Shown: one piece after another, positions 29,366-39,406 of the stretch
How the letters are laid out: every line of letters starts with the position of its first letter
How positions within the stretch are numbered: the first letter of the stretch is position 1
NCBI GenBank assembly: GCA_027923505.1
Contig: BROI01000010.1
Location: forward strand, 248,001 to 312,000
Direction: 5' to 3'
Origin: Mayamaea pseudoterrestris
Taxonomy: Eukaryota > Bacillariophyta > Bacillariophyceae > Sellaphorales > Sellaphoraceae
DNA length: 64,000 bases
Translations under genes and position numbers: made by a program
Notes under the pieces: generated by a model
Database searches by the model: none
What the model was told of the DNA's origin: nothing
The model's input: only the letters and a program-made list of their open reading frames with translations

Positions 29366-31747
29366 ATGAACACCATGAGCAATACCAAGACTCTACTTCC
29401 CCGCCTTGGCGCGCGGGTTGCCATTACCTTTGAACCACCCATGGGCGAATTGTTTGGCGTGGTGCAGCGCGTCTGCGAGTCGATAAACGTGGACGCCGAC
29501 TATGGATGCCAAGACGATGGCTGTTTTGTGGATGTCGACTTTGACGATGGCTATCAGGAAAAGAACTGGAAGTGGGATGCTAATCGTTGTCGCGTGATTG
29601 CGGCTGGTGCAGACGGCAAGGTGCATGTTGAGAGTCACGCGAAAATGAAGGAGGAGCCAGAGGAAACGGCAAGCGCCACGCCAGAACCAACCGTAGAGGC
29701 TTCAGAAACCAAGCCCAAGACTGACGAACATGAAGAGGAAGAGGAAGAGGAAGAGGAGGACGATGAGGAAGAAGATGATGATTCGGAGGAGGATGACGAC
29801 GACGAGGATTACGAGTCGGACGAGTCGTCCACCAACCACTTGAAGCGCAAGGACTCTCCGTCACCCGCGTCTGGTGAAGCGAAAAAGGCCAAGGTTGACG
29901 ACGACTGCGACGACATGAAAGACGATGATGATGACGACAAGCCTCACGCCGTCGTTTCGCCGACATTGCGCAAGGATCAAGAGTTGCAGCGAACCCAAGG
30001 TGGTGAAGCGAAAATGGCCAAGGTTGATGCCGACAAAATGGAGGACGAAGACACGTCTACACTCAAGACGGATCGCGAATTGTTGCGAATCGAGAGGGTT
30101 TTGGCTAAAGCGATTGGAGCGACGGCTGCCGACGATGCGGCCGCCACAACTCCTGCAGCGATGGAAGCATCGCCAGAATGCAAGACGTACACAAGCTTGG
30201 CGAAGCCAGTTGCGAATGATAAGGCTGCTGCGTCTGCGACGGCGGTTGACGCTGGTGCCATTCCTCATGTGATTTTTGGGTCGCCAGAGTGCAAGACGTA
30301 TCGAGTTATCGAGTGTCAAGCTCATTTAAAGGCCATTACCGAGCCTAGTGCCGGGACAGTTTCGGCGAGCAAGGCTCCAGTTGACCGTCCTGATGAAATC
30401 TTTGCGTCGCCAGAGTGCAATACGTATCAATCCCTGACCAAGAGCAAGTCGGCTGCCAGCGAGCCTACCGGTAGTGCTGGGACAGCTTCGGTAATCAAGG
30501 CTCCACAGGACCGTCCTGATGTAATTTTTGCGTCGCCAGAGTGCACAACGTATCAATCATTGACCAAGAGCAAGTCGGCTGCTGGCGCGTCGGCCGCGAG
30601 TGGGTCGAATGGAAACGCACACACGTTTTATACATATTCACCAATCGGTGGACCGCGCTCGGGTACTATTGGCAGTGGACTGCCCAAATCGGCTGGCAAG
30701 CCCTTTGCTCGAATGGAAAAAGGAGGTCAAGATGCGGCAGCTGCCTTTGTTGCAGCGACTTGTCGTAATGCTGCTCAGGGCGGTTATGTACACTTGACGC
30801 CGCAGGGCAAGCCTTCCGCAATGACGCCCAAGGCGAGCTCTGGCGCGCACAATGACGTGTATCAACCAGCGCGTCAGTCTGCCAAAGCAATGGCTTGCTC
30901 GGAAGCTGTAATCGAATCGAATCGCGGCAAATGGGGCAGTGGCGGCAAGGCGAATGGAGCCACCAGTCTTTTTGAAGCGTCTGGAAGCGAGGACGACTCC
31001 CGGTCTGATGATCGGGCATATTCGAACAAGGACATTGCTGGCGCCCCCAAGGAGGATGAGGAATTGAGCGAGAGCGAAAGCGAAAGCGAAGTTGAGAGTG
31101 AATCTGAGGTTGATGACGATTCGAAGAATGTCGACGTAAATGAGATGAATAACCAGATCAACAATGATGACGCAAATGGTACGGATAGCGAAAATGAGAG
31201 CGAGTCAGAAAGATCATCTATATTTGACGACGTTGGCGTCACTTGCTTGGTCCATTCTGAGGGCGATGAAAAGGACGATGATGACGATGACGATTATGTC
31301 TTCAAAGCTTCGCACTATCATTCGTCAAGCGGAAGCGACCTTGGATCGGACAATGATGAGAGCGTTGCGAAATTGCAGGATGGCACTGCCTCGGATGAAT
31401 ACCAGGAGGAGGATGGAGCTTTGGATGCAATGACAGACGACGTTGATGGAAAGGTGGAAGCAGACGAACAGGTCAATGTCGCAATTGAGCCCAAGGTTGC
31501 AGCTTGGAAGCGTCTCTTGCGTGGTCTTTTCTGGTTTGTTTGCGTTCTGGCCAAGCTGTTTACCTATGCGTCGGTTGCTTTTACTGTCTGGTTCTTTTGC
31601 TGCTTTGTCTTTATCCACTTGAACAAGAGACATGGCCACTTTATGGATGAGTCGTTTGCTCGCGCCCAGGAAACTTGTGAAGCCATGGAGGAGTGGACCA
31701 AAGGACTTGGCAAGATGATTTGGTCATACTTGCCACGATACGAGTAG
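29366..31747 (+). CDS. Acidic repeat protein with C-terminal membrane tail, unknown function
   Basis: Single-exon, 793 aa from ATG 29366; an in-frame ATG at 29276 would add 30 residues. The N-terminal roughly 70 residues (GARVAITFEPP, FVDVDFDDGYQEKNWKWD) look like a small beta-barrel, perhaps Tudor-like. A long Glu/Asp-rich stretch follows. In the middle are four spaced copies of a SPECKTY-type motif (ASPECKTY, GSPECKTY, ASPECNTY, ASPECTTY), the last two with identical QSLTKSKSA flanks. A second Ser/Glu/Asp region precedes a hydrophobic segment near the C-terminus (AFTVWFFCCFVFIH) and a final 45-residue tail. The membrane tail matches the next gene's. I recognise no family. A membrane-anchored acidic protein, possibly on the ER or nuclear envelope, is an inference. 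Confidence 0.72.
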   Translation: MNTMSNTKTLLPRLGARVAITFEPPMGELFGVVQRVCESINVDADYGCQDDGCFVDVDFDDGYQEKNWKWDANRCRVIAAGADGKVHVESHAKMKEEPEETASATPEPTVEASETKPKTDEHEEEEEEEEEDDEEEDDDSEEDDDDEDYESDESSTNHLKRKDSPSPASGEAKKAKVDDDCDDMKDDDDDDKPHAVVSPTLRKDQELQRTQGGEAKMAKVDADKMEDEDTSTLKTDRELLRIERVLAKAIGATAADDAAATTPAAMEASPECKTYTSLAKPVANDKAAASATAVDAGAIPHVIFGSPECKTYRVIECQAHLKAITEPSAGTVSASKAPVDRPDEIFASPECNTYQSLTKSKSAASEPTGSAGTASVIKAPQDRPDVIFASPECTTYQSLTKSKSAAGASAASGSNGNAHTFYTYSPIGGPRSGTIGSGLPKSAGKPFARMEKGGQDAAAAFVAATCRNAAQGGYVHLTPQGKPSAMTPKASSGAHNDVYQPARQSAKAMACSEAVIESNRGKWGSGGKANGATSLFEASGSEDDSRSDDRAYSNKDIAGAPKEDEELSESESESEVESESEVDDDSKNVDVNEMNNQINNDDANGTDSENESESERSSIFDDVGVTCLVHSEGDEKDDDDDDDYVFKASHYHSSSGSDLGSDNDESVAKLQDGTASDEYQEEDGALDAMTDDVDGKVEADEQVNVAIEPKVAAWKRLLRGLFWFVCVLAKLFTYASVAFTVWFFCCFVFIHLNKRHGHFMDESFARAQETCEAMEEWTKGLGKMIWSYLPRYE

Positions 31748-32629
31748 GAGTTGGCGATGCGCCAACGGGGTCGACCCTGGAACGTTTGCATTATGGCATG
31801 GTTGCGGTTGGCAAGTTTTACATTTTACTTTATGATTGAGTTAGTTTCTGTTGAGAATGGTGATAGCTTGGAACTGACATACATGATATAACGATTTAGC
31901 GTTTTACTTTATTGCAAGTGGTAGCGTTTTATTCAACTTCAACTGTTCCGGCAAAATCCGCCTTGCCGGCGGATCGCGTGTTTGGGCCGAAACGGTCATG
32001 TCTTGCTGCATGAATGGAAGCAAATAATAGTCGATGTATCATGTCGGCACCAAGTATGACATGGCAACATTAACACTCACAGTCAGCTCGATCATTTGGC
32101 ATTACGCAAGGGCTCGTAGGTGGCTGCATTGATCAATGGGCGAGCGACGAGGATTACTGATGGAAATGGGCTTATATACTTAGCGTGTCAGTTGTGAGTC
32201 GTTCCAAAATTACACAAATGACCGAATGACCGCCGAAAGCTCGACCATGACGCTTGCCACCGTCGCAATCTCTACATCTCTACATCCATAGACCATATCC
32301 AGCGACCGACGAAAGCCAGCGCGTATTATTGTTCTGCAATTGCGCATTCAGATATAAGGCAAAAAGAGGTCGAGATAACAACATTACAGCACGAGAGTCG
32401 AGGAGGCGCCGGTCGCCGACCTATTTGTTGCCGCTTTGCTCATTTCGCCTGGCGATTCCAGACATGGATTTTATATCCAGACCACTTCCTGGGGTGCAAA
32501 AAAAAAAAGATATCGAAAGAGACGCGGATGCGAAGAGTAATCAAAAACCATGAGAGTCGTTCTCAGAGCTTGACAAACATTTGAAACGCTACACAGACAG
32601 TCCATTTGTATCTACTTTCTGCTTACACC
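31748..32629. other. Intergenic region
   Basis: About 880 bp between two plus-strand genes with related C-termini. The open frame at 32254-32553 is unrecognised. A 10-nt poly-A run lies near 32499-32509. Confidence 0.5.
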
Positions 32630-34591
32630 ATGGTAAGATCAACAATCGTCAATCACAAGCTCGTGAGCGATACAAATGCTATTCCCAGGGACTCGGCTGG
32701 TGATGAGCTGGAGCGTCTTCTTCAGGACAGCCAATACCTAAAGAGAATGATGAAGGGTCCGATGAAAGAAAGGTCCGCAACGTTTGCTGGTGACACGCCT
32801 TGCCTGGTTTCACCGGACCACTTCGGAGTGTGCATTCATTGTGGCCAATGCAAGAAATATAGTGTATTCTCTAATCACTTCAACTTGAACAGCGCAAAAG
32901 ATCGCTGCTCTGCCCTTCGAGAGTTTGCGCAAGCCTATGTACGCGCCATTGTGCTTAACGAACCGACTCCTGCGTGGCCCACTGACCTTCCAACTGATGC
33001 CAATGGCCGGGTTATCAAAACATGCGCTACTCCTCCGGATCGGCAGCATGACTCTGTTCTTCCGACGACGTTCATTGACGAAAATCTCTCATTTCCATAC
33101 GAGATTGAAAGAGGCGATTTTAAGCACGGACGACCGAGGATTCTGACAGAGCCAAACCAAAAGGTCCCGCATAAAGTCTACATCGGCAAGCCAGTCACTT
33201 GTTTCGTATGCCATAAGCAAGGTCTCGATCCTTACTCTTTGGGCCAGCATTGCCGCACCAAATGCTGCCAACAGTATCGACGTTTCATCATGGAAAGGCT
33301 ACTTTTAAAGCAACAGGCCTTGATATTGCGATCGCATTGTCGAACGACAACGTGCCTTGGACCTGCACGTCTTTCAGATACACGAGAGGCGAGAGTGCGT
33401 ACTAGAAAGCAAGCCATACCAATTGATTCGTTTCCTACCAGCATCACGACTCCCCCCAAGGGTTACTTTGATTTATTCAAAGCAGCTGCCCATATCGGTC
33501 CGAGCATTCGGGTGACAAAACTTCATGATATTGAATGCTTTTTAAAACGATTTGGTGCTTTGTCCGAGCCATCGGATCTCAACAAGGTTGCAAAGGGGAC
33601 TATATCCGCTGACGCCATTCAAACGGAGCATGATGCAGACGTCAGTTCGTCCAGTGCCTACAGCGGAGTAGCCAACGCGATGTACACTCAAAGCCATCAT
33701 GCATCAACGAATGATATTACCGTTGACCAAAATCACCAGTTGATGAATGCAAAAGCTGAATTGGATAATCCGAATCTGTTTCGATACAAATTGATCGTCG
33801 GCAATTCACGTCCCGAGCCGGACAAGGTTGGAAATGTGCAACATTGCGTTGATCTTGCGACACATGCGCAGAGCAAGCGCAAGGCTTTTACATCGCCAGG
33901 TCGGTTTAAAAAGAAGAGCAAAAAGGCAAGGGTTTCTACACCAGACGCGGTTGTGGTTGCGTCGACAAATCAGTTTGAAGGTTCGACTGCCGCGAGAGGT
34001 ACCATTGCCCGTCCTGCCGATGCACGACGAGAAGCAGGTTCAATGCATACTACAATCCCTGCACGAAAAACAGCAAGCAGAACAAAGACACGAACTTGCT
34101 TCCCTGCAGCAACAGAATATGAAACGCAGCGACATGGCACGCCTCGCACTAGAACTTCAATTGAGCGCACTTGCGAGAAGGAAATAGATTCGACTAACGC
34201 GAAGGAAAACGGCAACAGACGCACCGAGGCCGTCAGTGGCCAGTCGTTTGTGTTGAACAACAATCAAGTGGAACCCAAGGCTTTGCCTGTTGTCCCAGAC
34301 CAAGTAGTGGTATCGCAGGAGCAAGGGAGCAATAGAGAGTTTGCCGTAATAGAAGGAACGGAAGGAGCCGATGAAAGCAAACGGGAAGAAAGAGTCAAAG
34401 CTGACGACGATGCCGTAGTCGCTGCATCAGCCCAAGTTTTCCAATCAGCAGCATGGCAGCGACCTTGGCGTTGCACTGCTATGATCATTCGCGTCTTAAT
34501 GAAGGTTATAGTGGTGGCTTGGGCTGCTTTTACATTGTGGTTCTTTCTTGTATTTCTCCGCATCCATTGCACCGATTCGAGCCGCGAGTAA
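32630..34591 (+). CDS. Cys-cluster protein with C-terminal membrane tail, unknown function
   Basis: Single-exon, 653 aa from ATG 32630; 32606 is an alternative. The N-terminal third has two Cys/His groups, CIHCGQC and CFVCHKQ...HCRTKCC, compatible with zinc binding. The middle is Ser/Thr- and basic-rich, with FKKKSKKARV as a possible nuclear localisation signal. The last 46 residues contain a hydrophobic anchor, AWAAFTLWFFLVFLRIH. The 40 residues from AAWQR align without gaps to the upstream neighbour's AAWKR tail. I recognise no known family. The shared tail suggests duplication or domain sharing between these adjacent genes. Confidence 0.72.
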   Translation: MVRSTIVNHKLVSDTNAIPRDSAGDELERLLQDSQYLKRMMKGPMKERSATFAGDTPCLVSPDHFGVCIHCGQCKKYSVFSNHFNLNSAKDRCSALREFAQAYVRAIVLNEPTPAWPTDLPTDANGRVIKTCATPPDRQHDSVLPTTFIDENLSFPYEIERGDFKHGRPRILTEPNQKVPHKVYIGKPVTCFVCHKQGLDPYSLGQHCRTKCCQQYRRFIMERLLLKQQALILRSHCRTTTCLGPARLSDTREARVRTRKQAIPIDSFPTSITTPPKGYFDLFKAAAHIGPSIRVTKLHDIECFLKRFGALSEPSDLNKVAKGTISADAIQTEHDADVSSSSAYSGVANAMYTQSHHASTNDITVDQNHQLMNAKAELDNPNLFRYKLIVGNSRPEPDKVGNVQHCVDLATHAQSKRKAFTSPGRFKKKSKKARVSTPDAVVVASTNQFEGSTAARGTIARPADARREAGSMHTTIPARKTASRTKTRTCFPAATEYETQRHGTPRTRTSIERTCEKEIDSTNAKENGNRRTEAVSGQSFVLNNNQVEPKALPVVPDQVVVSQEQGSNREFAVIEGTEGADESKREERVKADDDAVVAASAQVFQSAAWQRPWRCTAMIIRVLMKVIVVAWAAFTLWFFLVFLRIHCTDSSRE

Positions 34592-35155
34592 AGGCCAATG
34601 TTGACGGAGTGTGAGGTGTCCGGAAGACGAGGTTGTCCAATATGTATGACTACATGACTGCATGCGCAGACTATATAAGCAATATGCTGACATGCATTGT
34701 TCCACATTATGAACTGCATGATGTACGAGTATGAAATCACTGCAACTGGCGCTGTATACAATTTGCATCGATATTGAGTTATATGTTTTACTATAAATAT
34801 CCTGTTGATTGTCTGTTCCGTAGCTTGTAAAGTGCGCATGTCGTTGCCATGCAGATTGGCTCTTAAAAGTTGTCTGACAGTGAGTTATACGTTTGGTGAA
34901 ATTGATACGATAGGTAGCTGAACTGGAGCATCGAACTACGTGACGTGTTTGTGACGAATGACGATTCAGTCCCGCACAATTTCTATTCAGTCGTGCATTC
35001 GGCTTCCCGGAGCTTCGACGCGTGACATGTGCACGTGAATACTCCATGGAAAAGCTTCAAACTCGATCCACCAGTTCATCCGACAGAATTGATCCTGCTT
35101 TCTCGACACTACAACAACGAACGCAACCACAGGACAGCGTCAAGCTCATTACAAA
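34592..35155. other. Intergenic region
   Basis: About 560 bp between two plus-strand genes. I see no repeat, RNA gene or convincing open frame. Confidence 0.5.
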
Positions 35156-36889
35156 ATGAATCTTGACACTACAATCGATGGAGCAGACGTCGAGTCTTTT
35201 GCCGACAATGAACGAGCAAGCAGCAGCTGCAGCGAAACCAAGTCTCGCACATTGGACGAGCGTGACACCAAGGATCAGTCGAAAGGCAAGTTGGCGAAAC
35301 AACCTTTAAACGCCGCCGCCGCTAGCATTCACAAGCGTGAACTGAGCATATTTTACTGGGTAATCTTGGCGGCATCGGTCTGGGTCATTGTCCCCGTGAT
35401 TGTGCCGATTTTGAGCTCGCTTCAAAACGAGCATGGAATATACAGCGGCGAGCATCAAAGTATGCAACCAAAAACAGCTTCATCAGCCTGCTGGCTGGGA
35501 GTACCACTATTGCGCGACTATGATGCATTCAGTATAGACGAATGGCTGAAAATGTTCAAGACTGACCTTGAGCAACGACGAAACGATCCGACCGACTCCC
35601 ATCCGTTGCATCGCACAATACTTGCCATGACGAGCGACGGGTCATTGCTTGCCATGAACTCTCCGGAATGGAAACGCGAGGTTCATGTCGTACAAACGCG
35701 CTTGGAAATAACCGAGATGCACAAGATTGTGCAGATTATCTCGTTGGACCTGGATTATAACGATTTTGTGATACGACTCAACCTTTCCGACGACGGCTCC
35801 ATGCTGATTGTGGAAACGATGCATCGTCGTCTCGATGTCTATCGAGTCCTTGACGGTTCCCACGTGGAAACGATTCGAAAGATTGATAACGACGACACTG
35901 ACGTCGCCCACCAGATTGGCCGCACCATGATGCAAAACAAGACCTTTCTTTCCTTTCTTTCTTACGAAACGTATGGCACCAACAAAGAGGAAAGAGACGA
36001 GTCGCTAGCGACAAAGCAAGTTTCGCAAACCTGCGGAAACCAATTTATCATGCAACTGGTCTACATGCGCAGTGATTCTTCCCGCGAATGGAACGACTGG
36101 GCATTGGCCTTGGCACAAGTGCAGACGTCAGTGAACAATTACGCAGCCTGCAATGGACCATTGACTGTTACCTCCTCCAAGGATGGGTCCACCATTGCTT
36201 GGCTACTTGGAGAAGGTGACAATAGCAACAAGAGGAGAAATCCTTTTATAACCAGTCCTTTCGTAATCAGTCGCAATGTGCCGTTGCTCCACATTGTGCG
36301 TCGTCTTGACTTTGACAAGCCTCCGCCCATTGACCAAGGCTCCATGGTATCGCCCAACAGCACTCAGCAAATCATTCAACTCGTCAACGCCAATGCCAAT
36401 TCCGGCAATGATGACGAACCATGCAATAGCTACACGTTTGCCATGGCGGCATCATCCAATGGAAGAAAATTGGTGGTGGCGGTGCAGTGCGCGAGTACTG
36501 AGGAGGCAGTACTCAAGGTGACGTTGCATTTGTTGACGCGCAACGAGCACCTTGGCGAATACAAGGAGCGGCAAACACCAATGGTGCGCCAGATTCAAAT
36601 ACTCGAAACGTTGGCACATTTACAAATGTCAGTGGAAATGTCGGGTGACGGCGATGTGGTAATGTTGACCGTGGATGGAGCGTGGCTCGAGGTCTGGAGC
36701 GGCAACGACTTGTGGAAACAACCAACGCGGAGTCGATCTAGTGTCCCCTACCAGCCACATGCAGCCATTTCGTCGGCGACATCTAAAAATGCAGACGCCA
36801 TTGTTTTGGCGACCATGGATGAGTCCACTGGAAGCGGCAGTGTTTGCCTGTTTCGAAAGCGGCCGCCAAAGTTCAAGCACGATCCTTGA
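35156..36889 (+). CDS. Type II single-pass membrane protein, possible beta-propeller ectodomain
   Basis: Single-exon, 577 aa. About 60 polar N-terminal residues precede one transmembrane helix (SIFYWVILAASVWVIVPVIV, about 64-83), so the large C-terminal part should lie in the lumen or outside. That part has recurring beta-strand segments with SDDGSML, SKDGSTIAWL, SSNGRKLVVAV and SGDGDVVMLTV. These S-x-DG-like turns recur at propeller-blade spacing and suggest a WD40-like or NHL-like propeller, but no canonical WD repeat is present. Possible N-glycosylation sites occur (NKT, NLS). I recognise no orthologue. Confidence 0.68.
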   Translation: MNLDTTIDGADVESFADNERASSSCSETKSRTLDERDTKDQSKGKLAKQPLNAAAASIHKRELSIFYWVILAASVWVIVPVIVPILSSLQNEHGIYSGEHQSMQPKTASSACWLGVPLLRDYDAFSIDEWLKMFKTDLEQRRNDPTDSHPLHRTILAMTSDGSLLAMNSPEWKREVHVVQTRLEITEMHKIVQIISLDLDYNDFVIRLNLSDDGSMLIVETMHRRLDVYRVLDGSHVETIRKIDNDDTDVAHQIGRTMMQNKTFLSFLSYETYGTNKEERDESLATKQVSQTCGNQFIMQLVYMRSDSSREWNDWALALAQVQTSVNNYAACNGPLTVTSSKDGSTIAWLLGEGDNSNKRRNPFITSPFVISRNVPLLHIVRRLDFDKPPPIDQGSMVSPNSTQQIIQLVNANANSGNDDEPCNSYTFAMAASSNGRKLVVAVQCASTEEAVLKVTLHLLTRNEHLGEYKERQTPMVRQIQILETLAHLQMSVEMSGDGDVVMLTVDGAWLEVWSGNDLWKQPTRSRSSVPYQPHAAISSATSKNADAIVLATMDESTGSGSVCLFRKRPPKFKHDP

Positions 36890-37298
36890 CTCTACTCTGT
36901 CCGCTGCCGCTACATATGTATGACATACATTACAACGTTGCATTTCTGTGTAAAGGAAAGGAGCGGGCTTTTTAGCAAAACTCAAAGTCAGCTTAGCCTG
37001 GCTCGCTCCGTCGCGTCTACCTCATAATTGTCGCTGGCTCTTGCGCCGTGCTTTGCTTGCAGGCCAACAATGGCGTCACCTCCGAGACGGTCAATATCAA
37101 CATTGAACTTCTACTACTAGCAATTGGTCTGCTTTATTGCCGTGTGTAGCGATCGTGCAATCGTTTGGCGAATCTTGATAGTACGGTAACTGAACATAGC
37201 TATGGTGTCGCAGCATCAATGGCGCACGCACGTCCATCCGTGAACGTATATTTTTGCGCGCCAGCCTTGCCGCTTCGAGCCACTCGCACTGATCGACC
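36890..37298. other. Intergenic region
   Basis: About 410 bp. The minus-strand frame 37097-37321 has no recognisable content. It includes the promoter of the next gene. Confidence 0.45.
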
Positions 37299-37439
37299 AT
37301 GGACCAAGCATTATCCAACATCGACGAGCAATCCGATATAGTTGTAAATCAACAACTGGAACAAGCGATTATTGTTTTCAAGGACGATTTATCGAGCATT
37401 CAATTGATTTATTTCCTGCTCGAGTCGTCGAACATATGA
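37299..37439 (+). CDS. Possible upstream ORF overlapping the next start codon
   Basis: A 46-codon frame (MDQALSNIDEQSDIVV...LLESSNI) starts in a good context (GACCATGG). Its TGA shares bases with the downstream ATG (ATGA at 37436-37439). It may be a regulatory uORF, or the true N-terminal exon of the next gene if an unseen intron joins them. Confidence 0.35.
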   Translation: MDQALSNIDEQSDIVVNQQLEQAIIVFKDDLSSIQLIYFLLESSNI

Positions 37440-39190
37440 GTGGAGCCGCCGAAACTGCGACGAGCTGCAGCAGCCGCAAGCATGACGACTGCAACGACGA
37501 CGTTGCATCATCTGCAACCGCCATGGATCTCGACACTTCCGCGCCTGACGCAACCGAAACAACAATGACTGCAGTAGAAAATCCGCACGACTTGCTTGGA
37601 AAATGTGACGAACGATTCGTCTCCTGTATCGCAGTCAACGATCCTACTCCGCCCGCCTTTTTCAACGACTTGATGAAGCTGCAATCAACTTTTACTTTAG
37701 ATGCAAACGCAGAAACTCGCGATGTAACCATTCCAGCAAAGACGCCATGCATTCCATGCGATCTGCTCATGAATCATGCCGTGATTTATTGGCTCGAATC
37801 GGCGGAGCGTCTCGTGGAGGAGCGACGACGAAACATGCAGGCGGCAACGGCAAGCTTTGAAGCGTCATTACGCAATGCGACAGCTACTACAAATAATGCA
37901 ATGGCTACTCAGAATACCTCTGCTGCTGCTGCAACGAATTTTGCTTGTTCCCCTGCTTCTTGGCTGCGACGTTTGTTTTTGCAAGTTGGTCTGCGCCTGC
38001 ACTTTTATGCAACACATGGCGAAGCGTTTCTGCAAGCTTACGATATTCAGTTTAATATCAGCAGCAGCTGCAAGAAGAAGATGAACAACAAGAGTAAGAA
38101 CAAGAAGAAGACTGCTCGAAAGATCAAGACGAGCAAACTCACAAAAAACATTGCTAGCGCCGTTTCGCCGCGGCAGCTGCTACTTGACGACTTGATTTCC
38201 CTGCTGTCGTTGGCAACCTTTTGCCTCACCCCTAAGCGCACGATATTGCCCTTGACTGCGGAAATTGATGCGGATGGGTCAGCAGCAGTTGCATCGACGA
38301 GTCCTACGACCGTCGTTGACAATATCAAGGTGGATTCGAATAACAATATTATCAATGACAATGTTTCGTCAGCTCCACCAAGTAGCAACGTTGCTTCTGC
38401 CAATGCCGCACAAGATGTGATGTCGCCCGAGTCACTCTGGGAATTTTTGACGCACTGCATGGAGCAAGCATTGCCGACGGCCAAAAGTGTGGCAGTCGCG
38501 AGCTTGGTGCAGGAGCTGTACGACCACTTTGAACTGCAGAATCCACTTGCTGCTGCAGCTGACAATGACGGCAAATTGTCGCCACTGAAGCGAACGCGCA
38601 AGACTACTCGAGAGCGAAACGCTGCGAATGGTACAACTGAATCCGTATCCATGTCGGCATCGGTTGCTTCCGCCACCAAGTCAACCACATCGAGCTCCAA
38701 TGCTGATGCGGCCACGATTGACGACATGAGCTCGCATGCCTCTCTTCTACGTCTCGAAAGCCAAAAGGCACCTGATTTCAACAATAACAACATCAAGAAG
38801 AAGGCAAATCCGCTGCTGCAAGGATCGACGAAACGCTTCACGGGGAGTCACTTTCACACGGATTTGTCGAGCCATGCCTTTCAGCAGGTTGTCACGGCAC
38901 AATCCAAAGCGACATTGGCGAAATCAATGACAGGTGCACCAACACGATTTGCAGCAGCGGCGCGGTCGCAGCATCCAGCGTCGCGACAATCGCAGCAGCA
39001 CGAGACTAGCTACAACTCTGCGTCGTCCAAAGCTCGCGGCGGCGGCACTACCAATACTGCAGCTTTTACTCATGTACATCATAACAAAGCTCCACTGCCG
39101 CGAAACATTTTGGCACCAGCGACTCCCTGCAAACCAAGGAGCAAGCCGCGCAACGACTTTGTCGTGGCTGAAACGCCGCAGCGCAAGTAG
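37436..39190 (+). CDS. Ser/Thr/Ala-rich probable nuclear protein, unknown function
   Basis: Single-exon, 584 aa. A helical core lies about residues 45-275 (FFNDLMKLQSTF, PASWLRRLFLQVGLRLHFYATHG, LLLDDLISLLSLATFCLTPKR), interrupted by a Lys-rich segment (KKKMNNKSKNKKKTARKIK) that is a likely nuclear localisation signal. A second helical piece is SLWEFLTHCMEQALP. The C-terminus is disordered, with SP/TP sites (LSPLKRTRK, ILAPATPCKPRSK, VAETPQRK) that could be cyclin-dependent kinase targets. The combination recalls replication or cell-cycle regulators, but I cannot assign a family. Confidence 0.65.
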   Translation: MSGAAETATSCSSRKHDDCNDDVASSATAMDLDTSAPDATETTMTAVENPHDLLGKCDERFVSCIAVNDPTPPAFFNDLMKLQSTFTLDANAETRDVTIPAKTPCIPCDLLMNHAVIYWLESAERLVEERRRNMQAATASFEASLRNATATTNNAMATQNTSAAAATNFACSPASWLRRLFLQVGLRLHFYATHGEAFLQAYDIQFNISSSCKKKMNNKSKNKKKTARKIKTSKLTKNIASAVSPRQLLLDDLISLLSLATFCLTPKRTILPLTAEIDADGSAAVASTSPTTVVDNIKVDSNNNIINDNVSSAPPSSNVASANAAQDVMSPESLWEFLTHCMEQALPTAKSVAVASLVQELYDHFELQNPLAAAADNDGKLSPLKRTRKTTRERNAANGTTESVSMSASVASATKSTTSSSNADAATIDDMSSHASLLRLESQKAPDFNNNNIKKKANPLLQGSTKRFTGSHFHTDLSSHAFQQVVTAQSKATLAKSMTGAPTRFAAAARSQHPASRQSQQHETSYNSASSKARGGGTTNTAAFTHVHHNKAPLPRNILAPATPCKPRSKPRNDFVVAETPQRK

Positions 39191-39406
39191 TAAACTACAA
39201 AGGTGTGGGTGAGCTGCTGCCTACGAGTATACACTAAAACGTCAGTAACAAGCGCTTGCTACTATATTGACATGTATAGAAATAATCTGCGTATCTACTC
39301 GAATCGTATGCAGCTTGATCCAAAATGTTGGTTTGCATATATTAATGCTGTCATGATGGTGCAACGTCGCCACCAAGATTTGATTTCTCACAATCATGTA
39401 ATTTAT

